From positions 62,515,828-62,579,827 of the forward strand of contig CM054143.1 in assembly GCA_028751875.1 (NCBI GenBank): 64,000 nucleotides of DNA. Direction: 5' to 3'. The position numbers and the translations under genes are program-made. The notes beneath the pieces are model-generated. The model made no database searches. It was not told where the DNA came from and saw only the letters and a list, made by a program, of their open reading frames with translations. The stretch is from Rapana venosa (taxonomy: Eukaryota > Mollusca > Gastropoda > Neogastropoda > Muricidae). The number at the start of each line of letters is the position of its first letter. The first letter of the stretch is position 1. Below are positions 36,301 through 49,100 of this stretch, piece after piece.

Positions 36301-39300
36301 ACAAACTCACCACAGGCACAGAAGTGTATGGGGAAACCAAATCTGAGGTCACCATGAGATCAGCGCAACTGGGACCACCGAATCAGAGGCTTTTTAAATT
36401 TTTTTTATTGCATGATGATCAATGAGGATGACGTAATGATGCTGCTGTGGAAGCGCATATGCTTTGAGACTACTTGACAGGGTTGTACTCTACACTTACT
36501 ATCATAATATATCCCGGCGTCAACCGGGCCCGAGAGATGCAGACACCTGCAGTGTTTGTCAGGTAATTTGAGCAACACTCTCAAACTCACATCCGTTAAG
36601 TGGATGAAGCTTGATTGTGTGGTCCCAGTCTTCCCACTGAGCCCACAGACACACTCTCTCAGGGTAGGAGCCAGCCGGAGTCCGAAAAATCCCTATGACT
36701 CTTATGGGAATCGAACCCATGACCTTCCAGTCCGTAACCCAAGGCGCTAACCAATGCGCCATGGCGGCTGGTGGAGACTGTATACTTTACACAGTCATTG
36801 GACAACAGGAGACTGTATACTTTACACAGTCATTGGACAACAGGAGACTGTATACTTTACACAGTCATTGGACAACAGGAGACTGTATACTTTACACAGT
36901 CATTGGACAACAGGAGACTGTATACTTTACACAGTCATTGGACAACAGGAGACTGTATACTTTACACAGTCATTGGACAACAGGAGACTGTATACTTTAC
37001 ACAGTCATTGGAGAATAGGAGACTGTATACTTTACACAGTCATTGGACAACAGGAGACTGTATACTTTACACAGTCATTGGACAACAGGAGACTGTATAC
37101 TTTACACAGTCATTGGACAACAGGAGACTATACTTTACACAGTCATTGGAGAACAGGAGACTATACTTTACACAGTCATTGGAGAACAGGAGACTATACT
37201 TTACACAGTCATTGGAGAATACTTTACACAGTCATTGGACAATAGGAGACTGTATACTTTACACAGTCATTGGAGAACAGGAGACTGTATACTTTACACA
37301 GTCATTGGACAACAGGAGACTGTATACTTTACACAGTCATTGAATAGGAGACTGTAAAGTATTCGACAACAGGAGACTGTATACTTTACACAGTCATTGG
37401 ACAACAGGAGACTGTATACTTTACATAGTCATTGAACAGGAGACTGTAAAGTATTCGACAACAGGAGACTGTATACTTTACACAGTCATTGGACAACAGG
37501 AGACTGTATACTTTACACAGTCATTGAACAGGAGACTGTAAAGTATTCGACAACAGGAGACTGTATACTTTACACAGTCATCCAAGAACAGGAGACTGTA
37601 TACTTTACAGTCATTGGACAACAGGAGACTGTATACTTTACACAGTCATTGGACAACAGGAGACTGTATACTTTACACAGTCATTGGACAACAGGAGACT
37701 GTATACTTTACACAGTCATTGGACAACAGGAGACTGTATACTTTACACAGTCATTGGACAACAGGAGACTGTATACTTTACACAGTCATTGGAGAATAGG
37801 AGACTGTATACTTTACACAGTCATTGGACAACAGGAGACTGTATACTTTACACAGTCATTGGACAACAGGAGACTGTATACTTTACACAGTCATTGGACA
37901 ACAGGAGACTATACTTTACACAGTCATTGGAGAACAGGAGACTATACTTTACACAGTCATTGGAGAACAGGAGACTATACTTTACACAGTCATTGGAGAA
38001 TACTTTACACAGTCATTGGACAATAGGAGACTGTATACTTTACACAGTCATTGGAGAACAGGAGACTGTATACTTTACACAGTCATTGGAGAATAGGAGA
38101 CTATACTTTACACAGTCATTGGACAATAGGAGACTGTATACTTTACACAGTCATTGGAGAACAGGAGACTGTATACTTTACACAGTCATTGGACAACAGG
38201 AGACTGTATACTTTACACAGTCATTAGACAACAGGAGACTGTATACTTTACACAGTCATTGGAGAATAGGAGACTATACTTTACACAGTCATTGGAGAAT
38301 ACTTTACACAGTCATTGGACAATAGGAGACTGTATACTTTACACAGTCATTGGACAACAGGAGACTGTATACTTTACACAGTCATTGGACAACAGGAGAC
38401 TATACTTTACACAGTCATTGGAGAATACTTTACACAGTCATTGGACAACAGGAGACTGTATACTTTACACAGTCATTGGAGAACAGGAGACTGACTGTAT
38501 TGTAATTGTATGCAGGTGGGGTCGGTAACTGGGCAGCAGCTGGCGGTTTATGAAGAGTTTGCTCGCCACCTACCTGGTTTTGTACCCGCCGTCCACATGG
38601 ACTTCATGCAGAACCTCCAGAAAACCATGGTAAGCCAGCCCTGATCAGCTTCTGGCTAGCTAGCCCAGCGTTGGGATTGTCCAACAGCCTGGCTGCTGGG
38701 ATGCAGCCTGTAGAATGCCCTAGAAGACATTTTTTCTTGTTTTTAAGTATGTATGCTACAGAAAAATAAGTCATTATTAAGCTGAAGGACTTTTTGTTTT
38801 TTCTTAAAGCGTTTTGGTTTTGTTTTGTGTTTGTTATTTTTTATGTTATTGCTCTCTTTTTTTTTTTTTTTAAATTGTCCTCTGTAGCCTAAGAATTTCA
38901 AGCAAGACTGTGTTCCTTTCCAGAATTTCATGCCCAGGCCTGTTAACCCGCAGAATTTTATGGCAAGGCCTGATAGTCCCCAGAATTTCATGCCGAGGCC
39001 TTTCCACAATTTCATGGGAAGCCCTGCATTTCGTCAGAATTTCATGGCCAGGTTCTGTAACTACCAGAACCCCACGGTAAGACTCTTAGACCACTAGAAT
39101 GTCATGGTAAGGCCCGCTGACCTCCAGAATGTCATGGTAAGATCTTGCTAACCTCTAACTTTGATGTTATTAAAAGGTACTTTTGTTTGCTAACCTCCAG
39201 AATGTAAGAAGAGCATGTCTAACCTTTAAGCGTTTTGTGAAGAAAAACCTCCCCAATGCATTGGTAAAGTCTGTTGTCCATCATTTCATGATCAGAGCTG

Positions 39301-39985
39301 ATGACTTTGAGAAGTACGTGGTAAGGTAAGGCATACTGCACAGTAAGGGATACGTTCGTGGGAAGGAAGGAGGGTCTTACCTTCAGAGATACTCTTTGCC
39401 TCCTAGAATGTTATGACTAGTCCCTTACATCCTGACTATAGTGACAGAGCCAGCTGGTTTCCTGAATTTTTCTTTTAGGACAAGACTCAGAATTTCCTGA
39501 CAGTGCCTAATGATGTTCACATCTTTATGGTAAGGCCTAGTTGTTGTTGTTCGACATGTCATGCTGCTGCGGTTCAGCTTGCGGAGTTTGGTGATGAGGC
39601 TGGTAACTTCCAATCAGTTCACAGCAAGTCTTGCCAGTAAGCAGTTTGGTGATGAGGCTGGTAACTTCCAATCAGTTCACAGCAAGTCTTGCCAGTAAGC
39701 AGTTTGGTGATGAGGCTGGTAACTTCCAATCAGTTCACAGCAAGTCTTGCCAGTAAGCTTCCCCATTTCTTGACCAGAGCCACTGACCTTTTGAAATGTG
39801 AGAGCTGTATCCTCAGGAACGTTCGTGACGCAGTAACCCAGGGTAGTTTGTGGTGAAGCTTGCATCCCTCTGCACAGTGTTCGCAAGTTCTGTTGGAAAT
39901 TCTCTGTCTCTCTCTCTCTCTCTGTCTCACTTGCTCTCTCTCTCTTTCTCTCTGTCTCGCTCTCTCTTTCTCTCTGTCTCACTTG

Positions 39986-40025
<40 letters not shown>

Positions 40026-40064
40026 GTGTCTCGCTCTCTCTTTCTCTCTGTCTCACTTGCTCTT

Positions 40065-40096
<32 letters not shown>

Positions 40097-40134
40097 CTCT
40101 CTTCTCTGTGTCTCGCTCTCTCTTTCTCTCTGTC

Positions 40135-40171
<37 letters not shown>

Positions 40172-43100
40172 CACTCGCTCGCTCTCTCTCTCTTTTTTAA
40201 GTTTCATATAAATCGGGGGAGTTTGGTTGGTTTATTGTTTTTTGGGTTTTTTTCTCCAACTGTTCAGTCTTAGTCTTGGTAACTGAGAGTCGGTAATGAT
40301 GTCCACAAGATTCTGCAGGAAAAGATTTCTGTGTGTTTATTACTAGTGGCAGTGTCAGGTAAGTTCTGATTACTGCAGGAAAGGATTTATGTATTTATTA
40401 CTAGTCGTAGTGTCAGGTAAGTTCCATATCCTTAGGTATTTTCTTTTTTTAAGTGCATGCATAATTGATTACCATTCTGGTTTGTTTTTTTCCTTTTGAT
40501 TATTTTTGTTTTGTGCTTTTATTCTTTTCCTTTTTTTCTTTTTAGTATTGGTTTGTACTTTTATTTTTTTTAATTCTATTTTCAGTAGGACAATGTTGGC
40601 TAAGAGAAGGAGACTGGGGAGGGGGTATTTTTAGAAAGAGAAAGAGAGAGAGCGCGAGCATGGGAGGCAAGGGAGGGAGGGAGGGAGGATGGGGAGAGGG
40701 AGACTTTACCATAAGAAAATATGGCAAGCTCAACATCAAAATCTTTTATTTGCAATAACTGGCATTCCCATCCAGTTGTCTTTTTAAAAAAATTATTTAT
40801 TCTTTTATAGCGAGGATAATGGAAAAAGCACTCGTGCATTTTTTTACATCCAGTCCCCGTGTGTATGTGGGTTTTGTAAATTTTATCATCTGCTCCAACC
40901 AGCACACAATGGCATGCTCTTTCAAAAAGCAGAACAGGATTTTACATTTAACGTGTGCACAAGATGTTCTGCGTGTGTTCGCACACCGGGCTTCGGTTTA
41001 TAGTCTCATCCGAGGGACTTTTGGGGATAGTGGAGTCCGCACTGATGTTAACTCCATTGGAAAAATCCCCTTGAATGGAATTCAAATCCGGGTTGAGTGA
41101 GCGCATTGTTCCAACCATTAGTTGTAATGTACCAGGTTAGAAAATGGCAGGCTGTGAGTTCAGTTCCCACCTGAAGTTCCTTATACAGACAGTATGCATC
41201 AAACGCAAACAAAAGAACTTGTGGCAACAAAGACAGTTGCCTCAGGCACATTTCTGATGAAAAAACCTTGCAGACAGAAAAAGGGATTTCGAGAAGAAAA
41301 AAAGTGGAGGGGTGGGGTGGCGTTAGACAATGGCAATGTGCCTGAATTTTACTGAAGAATCAGCCATTGGTTAAAAAACAAAAAAAGTATGCATCCATCA
41401 CCCGTTGCAATGGATGACAGCAAGAGCTGCTCTCTTTGTCATGAAGGATTGCCAGCTACACAATAGTCTCTGCTCCTCTGTAGGATGTCTTGGAGCCTCC
41501 CTCAGTTTTGCTGGCATCTGTGATATTGTCCATGAAGGATTTTGATGGCCTGCCTTCCTTTCTCTTTACTGCGACAAACGTCTATAAAACTTAAGCATTA
41601 GGAAAGTCCATATATTTTTGTTGTTGTTTTGTAATCAGTCTTTTTGTTATTTAGCTTTTGTTTTATTCATTCATTCATTTTTTTTTTTTTTTAAATATTA
41701 TCACAGTTGGTTTTTTTTTGTGTTTTTTTTTATTCATTCTATTCATCCATGGAAAGTCATTCTGTCACCGTTCCATTTTAACGCCCCCTCCTCCTTATGA
41801 CTTTGCTGACCCCTCACTCAAGATGGGGTTAACGAATGGCAACAACTCTCGGCAGCAATTGGCGCCACCCCCCCCACAGCAGCCACAGCCTCCCATGATG
41901 CCCCAGATGCAGCAGCAGCCGCCACCGCCCAACATCCCCCCCCCGCCCCAGTTCACGCAGGACGAGATGACGCTGATCTACGAGCGCATCGTGCGTGACC
42001 TGGAGCAGCACCTGCAGGTGGTGTCCATCATGCCCCAGTCGCCCATGAGCATGCAGCTCCACTCCCTGCTGGACACCGCCATCCAGACACGCAACTCGCG
42101 CGAGCCTCGCGCCGCTGCTGGGCTTCTTCAGAAGGTGAGGGGGGTAGAGGGAGGAGGGGTTGTGTCGTGTGGCGCATGTGTCCTGGGTGCTTGTCTGATA
42201 TCATAGTTTTAGAAAATAGTGTGTGGGTTTCGGATGAGACAATAAACCAAGGCCCTTTGTGCACCACATATTTAGGGAAAAGATTCTATGGCAACAACAC
42301 AGAGAGAGTTGTCCCTGGCAAAATTCTGTAGAAAAATCCACTATCGCAGGAAAGCAAACATAACACACACCTGACATAACACACACCTGACACCTACCCC
42401 CATTACCTTTATGATTTTTTGTCATAAAGGAAAAATTGCAATACTGAAAGGTATTGATTTGGAAGGGGTGATTTTTGCCTATATAGTTAATGTCCTGCAG
42501 TTTGTAGTTTCCTGTTTGGATGAAAAGTGTTGTCATTGTTCTTTGTCAGCCTACATTGCTGCTGGTTTAGAGGGCTGGCTGTGATTTTCAGGCACCACCA
42601 CTACTCTGGTGTGTGTGTGTGTGTGTGGTTTCAGGCTGTAGAGGGCTTCCTGGAGCACTACATCCCCTCGGCCATCACGTCAGACCAGCAGGAGTTGCTG
42701 CTGCGATTCCGCGAATGCCACCTCATGGTCCTCAAGGGGCTTGCTGACGCTCGCGCTCTGGGACCTGCCTGGGCTCCCAAGGAGATTACCAGGTAAAGCT
42801 GTGGACTGGTCGTTGGGGCTGGATTGAGAAAGAATAAGGCGTCATTTTCCACTGGTAGAATTATTGGCTTCATATCCAATTGCCTGAACATGCCATTAGG
42901 GAAGAAGGGGAGAGAAAGGTTTCTGGGTATGTGCGGATTCGCTCTCAGCTCTGGAGGCTATAGCTTGTAGGAAAATAAATCATCCTAAGCTTAAAGAGTT
43001 CTTCGAACTGTATACTTCCTTCAGACGGGACAGGTGTGGTATTGTTTTGGTATGGATCCTGGGGCACATGGGCAGTGAAGCTGTTTACCAACTCACCAAG

Positions 43101-46100
43101 TGTGCTCTGGGGAAGGAGATCTGAAAAGTACTGTGCTATACACAGACCTGAAACCTAAAACCGAACTTTACTCACAGTTCGTCTGGCAAGATGAATGGAA
43201 TGCTCAGACAGATTATTTCCAGATTGGTCTTAAGTTAAAAGAAGTCCTCCCTTTGTGTGTCAAAAACTGAAGGGAAGCAACAGTGCTCACCAGTCTACAC
43301 ACAGGTCATTCTCATATCACTCGTGTTCATTTGCTTAATCTGAGATTTAAAAAATGTTTAAGTTGACAGCCCCGATATGGCCAGTGTGGTCGGCTGGGCT
43401 ATAAAAAGAAGAAAGGATTGGATTGAAAGATGGTCTTCATGAGCTCTATACCATGGTTCCATAGTGCATGGCCTACATAATATATCATAGTTTCCTTTCA
43501 TTTATTAATTGTAGTTTTCCTCATGTTCCCAGTTTGTGTAATATACTTTGATTTGTTTTTTGTTTTTTTATCTGTCCAACTGACCGTGAACAGCCTTCTA
43601 AAAATAAAACCCCAACAAACCCCCACATTGCAGCTGCTTCGATTCTTTTCTCATGATCTTTTCTTCGTGTCCAGGATTCGCCGCCATACAGCCCGACAGG
43701 CCATACTAAGCATTTCATTAATATTTTCATGGTCAGCTGGTTTTTAAGGAAGAAATGCTGGGATCTTTCCAGATGTTGTGTGGTTGGGAAATCATGGTGG
43801 TGGTGTGGGCAGAAACCTGATCATGCTGGCGCGCGATGAGTCCAAGTACAACCTTGAGGGCCTGGAGACTCTGTTACGCAGCGGGTTGGTGAACACCACC
43901 CAGTTCGACGTCTACCTCAACAACGTGCTGGACAACAACTCCACCACCGCCGTCACCTTCGTCATGCAGGTTATGTCGCGCATCTGCGCCGATGACAAGA
44001 ACAGTCCGCACAGCTTCTCTGAGGTGAGGGGAGTTGGTGTGTGTGTGTGTTTCGGTTTTTTAACCCTAGTAGCGCTAAATAAACAGCAACAAGCCTCACT
44101 TCTATTGGCTGAATTAACATTGGCTAGCATTGTTTTGGAGCAGGGTGGGCTCAAACAACCCTTGATATTGATATATAAAACTGAATTAAATGTGTTAAGC
44201 TATAGATCACTGGAAAGAAGAGATAATATGCTTTTAAATGAGTATAATTTTATAATAGTGTGTAGTGTTTATGATTATGTAAAAAAAAATCAAAAAAAAA
44301 AAATCATGTTCGCACTACCGATCACTGTTCCACTGTCAGGGCCCCGGATCGATTTTAACACGATAAGCAAAGTTCTTGCGGTGCATAAATGTCATGATTA
44401 GGTAAACACTATTTCTTGACATTAGTTTTCAAAAAATAAGGAGTTTGTATCGCTTTATCGGTCACCAAATACTCGGAAAAGTTCAGCGACAGGATCGACG
44501 CCATCGCGACCTTCATGGCGGAATGTGCGAAGTGGTGGTTTCTATGACAAAAATACAAAGATGGCTTGATTTCATGTGATGCAAAGTACTCAGCAGCATA
44601 GCGATTTGACTCAACAACAGTTATTTCGAAGCCTCGTTGCGTCAAAATAAAGTAAAACAATCTGTGACGTCGAAATCGCCAAGTAGCGAAAAAGTCCATC
44701 CAGCAAAACTAGCACCGCTCGATTCAGTCCGATCGTGATCGATTTTTACCAAGTTTTTCAAAAATATTCCACAATCCTTACCTCATCGTCTCTCTCATTG
44801 TTTATTTCAACCAAATCCAGCCTCTAAAACTCCTCCTCGCTGTCAATTTTGTAAAAAAGCTCGAAAAACGCTTGAAGAAATTCTAGTGCAAACGCTGGCC
44901 GCCATTTTTGTTGAAGACGATCTCGGCTGGTCCGAAAAAAAATTAAAATACACTCTTAACCAATCAGATTCTTCGTTGCTTGTGTGTGTCAAACGACCTT
45001 CACCCCTTTCTGCGGGCCTACAACGGCCTTAACATTCATTGGCTGACCTTTGAAAGCGAAAGTAAGCTTTCAACTATGACCACCCACGTCATCCCGGAAT
45101 ATTCCGGGATCCGCCACACAGCCTAGACCCGCCTTTCCCGGAATATTCCGGGAACCGCGCCACTAGGGTTAATATCGAGGATAATGGAATAAGCACTCAT
45201 GTGCTTTTTTACATCCAGTCCCTGTGAGGATAATGGAATAAGCACTCATGTGCTTTTTTACATCCAGTCCCCATGTGTGAGAGAGAGAGAGATTTTGTGT
45301 GTGTAGGAGAAAAGGGGGGGGGGGGGTGAGTTGTATGTAGGAAATGTGTTCAGGTATACTGCAGGGTTTGTTTAGGAATGTGAGAGATGGTGGGTTTTAG
45401 AGGATTACAAAGGACCACACATACACACACACACACGCGCGCGCGCGCCTACACACACACACACACACAGAAATCTTGCACAAGGAGGACTGGATGTCTG
45501 ACAGATGGCATTTGTATTGTTTTGTGTGGTGGTGGTGGTGTTGTTGCAGAACGACTTCCCTCAGACAGTTGACACGCTCACTGCCCTAGCTGCGCGATCC
45601 AGGCAGTCCCCCGAGGGGTGGGTGTCGATGTGTTTCCTCTGTCTGTTCACAGCAGTCACTCTGTGTCTGGTCTGTCTGTCCTGTGTGCCTGCTTATAAAT
45701 GTCTGTGTACAAGCACTGGGCTGTCTTCGCTTTGTGTCATTCTTTTTTTTTTTTTCTTCTTCTTTTTTTGTTGTTACTACTTGTAGTGTTTTTGTGTCTG
45801 TTGTTACATTGGCTTTTAGCCGCACCAGTCTTAGGTAGCTGACTTGCGCAACAGATCTGCACAAGTCAGGTATGGTGCGTTAAGCTAAATAGGAATTTTA
45901 TGTCAAAAAGTGCGGTAGGCTGCCACTCATAGAGCATTGTAATAGGCGGTGGGTGTCTTCGTACGTTATTTTTATAAGCTTAATATTGCCAGCGAGGCCT
46001 TTTCCTGCTGTGAACGCCTCAGGAAAGTGTTTGTCTAGTGGTTGCTGGGGGCAAAATTGTTTCTTGCAAGTTTTACATTGGATTTGTTTTACATCTGATT

Positions 46101-49100
46101 TTGTTTTTGTGACCCACTTTTTCTTTAACATGGCACACCTGCATTCACTTCCTGGGTCAGTTCTGTCGAGCCTATAGAGTATTTAATTGAAAATTGTTTG
46201 TAAAGGATAAGTGTTAGGACATGAAGAAGATAGCCTGAGTGATGATCAGATACGAGGTCCCCTGAATACACTAACACTCAAGATTTTTGCAAGCGTTTTG
46301 TAATTTCAGACCTGTCACTTGCACACAATGATGAGGTCATTACAGAACAACACCCCCTGGACTAAAAATTCATGTCTGTCTCCGTCCTTTGATGGGCTTT
46401 GTTTTCAAGAGTAAGAAAAATAGTGCAATGTCATTTGCCAACATTATTCTCCGATTTCATGCAGATCGGTTCTGTTGTACAAGATATATTACATTTGAAA
46501 CGTACCTCACATGAACTGCAAGTTCATTGTTATTAGTTCTCTATTTCATACTAAGAGTTATAAAAGCAAAATTGCTGTAGTTGGCATATCTGACATTTGT
46601 AGACCTATCATTTTTAGATGAGCTAGTATTGCATAAGTCAGATTTGGTGTGTTTTAAAAGCTAAACAGAGATTTCAGACAAAATTTTCCTTTTAGATCTG
46701 CTGCATGTGAATGAGTAGGATGAATGAAAGCGCTTTGATTTGTTTTTTGCAAAATATAGCTCTATATAAATCCCATGTGTTAACTAATAACGTCAATTTA
46801 GCTACATCTTTAATGACGTCAATGCTGTACATACGTTTCTAACTACGTCATTCTGCCTATGAATGCAGTCAGTCCAGTTCTCTAAAGGACTGAATGTGTG
46901 ACCAGAAGAACTATTTGTTTTCTACACACACACAAAAAAAGATAGACTACCTAACCAGAGTAGAGGCATTGTTCATGTGTGTGTGTGTGTGTGTGTCGCG
47001 CGCATGCACACACGCATTTGAAATCGTTAAAACTGTTAATATTTGGTTGCATGTGTAGGAGTGGTTTGAACGCAAGTGCTTTGATTTGTTTTTTACAAGA
47101 TATAGCGCTATCTAAATTCCTTTTTTTTAAATTATTATTATAACCCAAATCACTATTGATTTCAGCCTGAAAATCAGCAAGAAGATGATAGTTGTTTATA
47201 TCTAGGTCAAGATCAACCGCAGACTGGTCTCACCTCAAAATTTCATTGCATGTGTAGCCCTGAACAATGCTTTTCCTATCGGTGTTATATCTTCTTCTTC
47301 TTCTTCTTCCTTTTTTGTCATGTTTCTCCCAGGGGAGGTTTGACATTGATGAGCCTTCTCCATCTCTCTCTGTTTTGAGCTTCCTCCTTATTTATGACCC
47401 TTTCTCTAAGATCATCTGCAATACAGGCAGCCCCAGGTCTTGCTAGGTCTTCCCTTTGGTCTCTTTCCATCCACTACGAAGTGCATTTCTCTTTTTATGA
47501 TGTGGTGGTCTGCTTTCCGTTGAACGTGCCCAAACCAGCGCAGTCTATTGCTACTAGCTACAGACTTCAGATCGTCAACTTTGCACATTCTCCATAGTTC
47601 TTCATTTGTGATCCTGTCTTCCCATTTGATCTTTGTCATGTAGCGTAGCATTCGGTTTTCACAGCTCTTTAACATCAGTGTTATATGCAGAAATGATTTC
47701 TGGAAGTTGCATTCCCATATAATCTGCGCTTCCCCCAAACTCACTCTGGAGATCTATAGCTGCAAGACTCTTCTGTCACACTGAGGAAATGCAGTAGCAA
47801 GAGGCAAAGTCGTACTCCTGTTTATTGAGCGTCACACTGGATGAGTGTTGTTACTTAGTGACATCACTGTTGTAATGAGTGTGGCTGTGGGGTGAGGCCG
47901 TAGCTTCATTTTTCTATTTCTTTCAGTTCTTTTCCTTTTTGTCATGCTCCTTTTGTTGTAAAAGTTTGATTTCCTTTCTTTTATATCAGAATTCTTTTTC
48001 TATTCCTTTTCGTTACTCTGTTTCCAATTCTTTAGGAATTGGGGATCAACTTCAAATGCAGTGATTAGGTATGCTATTTTATGAAGTCAGTGGTTCTGAA
48101 AGGAGTAAAAAGTAAAGCAAGTATGTGCTGGATCGTGACACCCAAAAAGGCACATGTTTTAAGTTCCTCCTGCACCAGAAGACATACCCAACGACACATC
48201 AACCAAACGCAGTCATCATGGATGAACGTTCACCTGGTGCTTTCTCCTCCAGCCTGGAGGGCCTGATGACCAACCTTCGCATGCCGCAAGCAGACAACGC
48301 CTCCATGGGAATGACCAGTGGTAACCCCGGCAACGCCTCCACCATGATGCAGTCGGGCATCTCGCAGGCCCGGGAGTTTGACGACCCCCCAGGGCTGCAC
48401 GAGAAGACGGAGTACCTGCTGCGAGAGTGGGTCAACATGTACCACTCCCCTGCTGCCGGCCGCGACAGCACCAAGGCCTTCACCTGCTTCGTGCAGCAGG
48501 TGCGTGTGTTTGTGTGTGTGTGGTTATGATTGTGTGTGTGTGTGTCTGAGTGTGTGTGTGTGTGTGTGTGTCTGAGTGTGTGCTTGTGTGTGTGTCTGAG
48601 TGTGTGTGTGCTTGTGTGTGTGTGTGTCTGAGTGTGTGCTTGTGTGTGTGGTGTGCTTGTTGTGTGTGTGCTGAGTGTGTCTGTGTGTGTGTCGAAGTGT
48701 GTGTGTGTGTCTGAGTGTGTGCTTGTGTGTGTGTTTCTGAGTGTATGCTTGTGTGAGTGTGTGTGTTATGCTTGTGTGTGTGTGTGTCTGAGTGTGTGCG
48801 TGTGGTTATGATTGCGTGTGTTGTTGTTGTTGTCTTCAAGTTAATGTCTGTTCATTCTAAGTGATATTAGACGAGGGAAATAGAAAGTGTAATGGAAGTT
48901 AAAGAAGGAAGAGGAAGGAGTGGAAGGAGAATAGATTAAGAAATAGCATCAGTGTAGGTATTTTTGTGCAAAAAACAACAACAAAACCACCTAGAAAAGT
49001 AATGATAATACTTTTAAACAGGAGCAAAATATAAACTCAACAATGTGGAAACATGAAATAACAATAATGTAACTACAATGAATATACAAGTGAACTATGC

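Noticed and set aside
35140..38495. CRISPR-like arrays
   Set aside because: Units are contiguous minisatellite repeats without distinct spacers, in an animal intron.
36754..38528. Several 60-213 codon open frames repeating [16 protein letters not shown] text
   Set aside because: They come from the 35-bp minisatellite, whose three frames are all open; no start context, splice logic or family supports a protein.
39677..40273. Long Arg/Glu-rich and Ser/Leu-rich open frames
   Set aside because: They are the two strands of a CT microsatellite.
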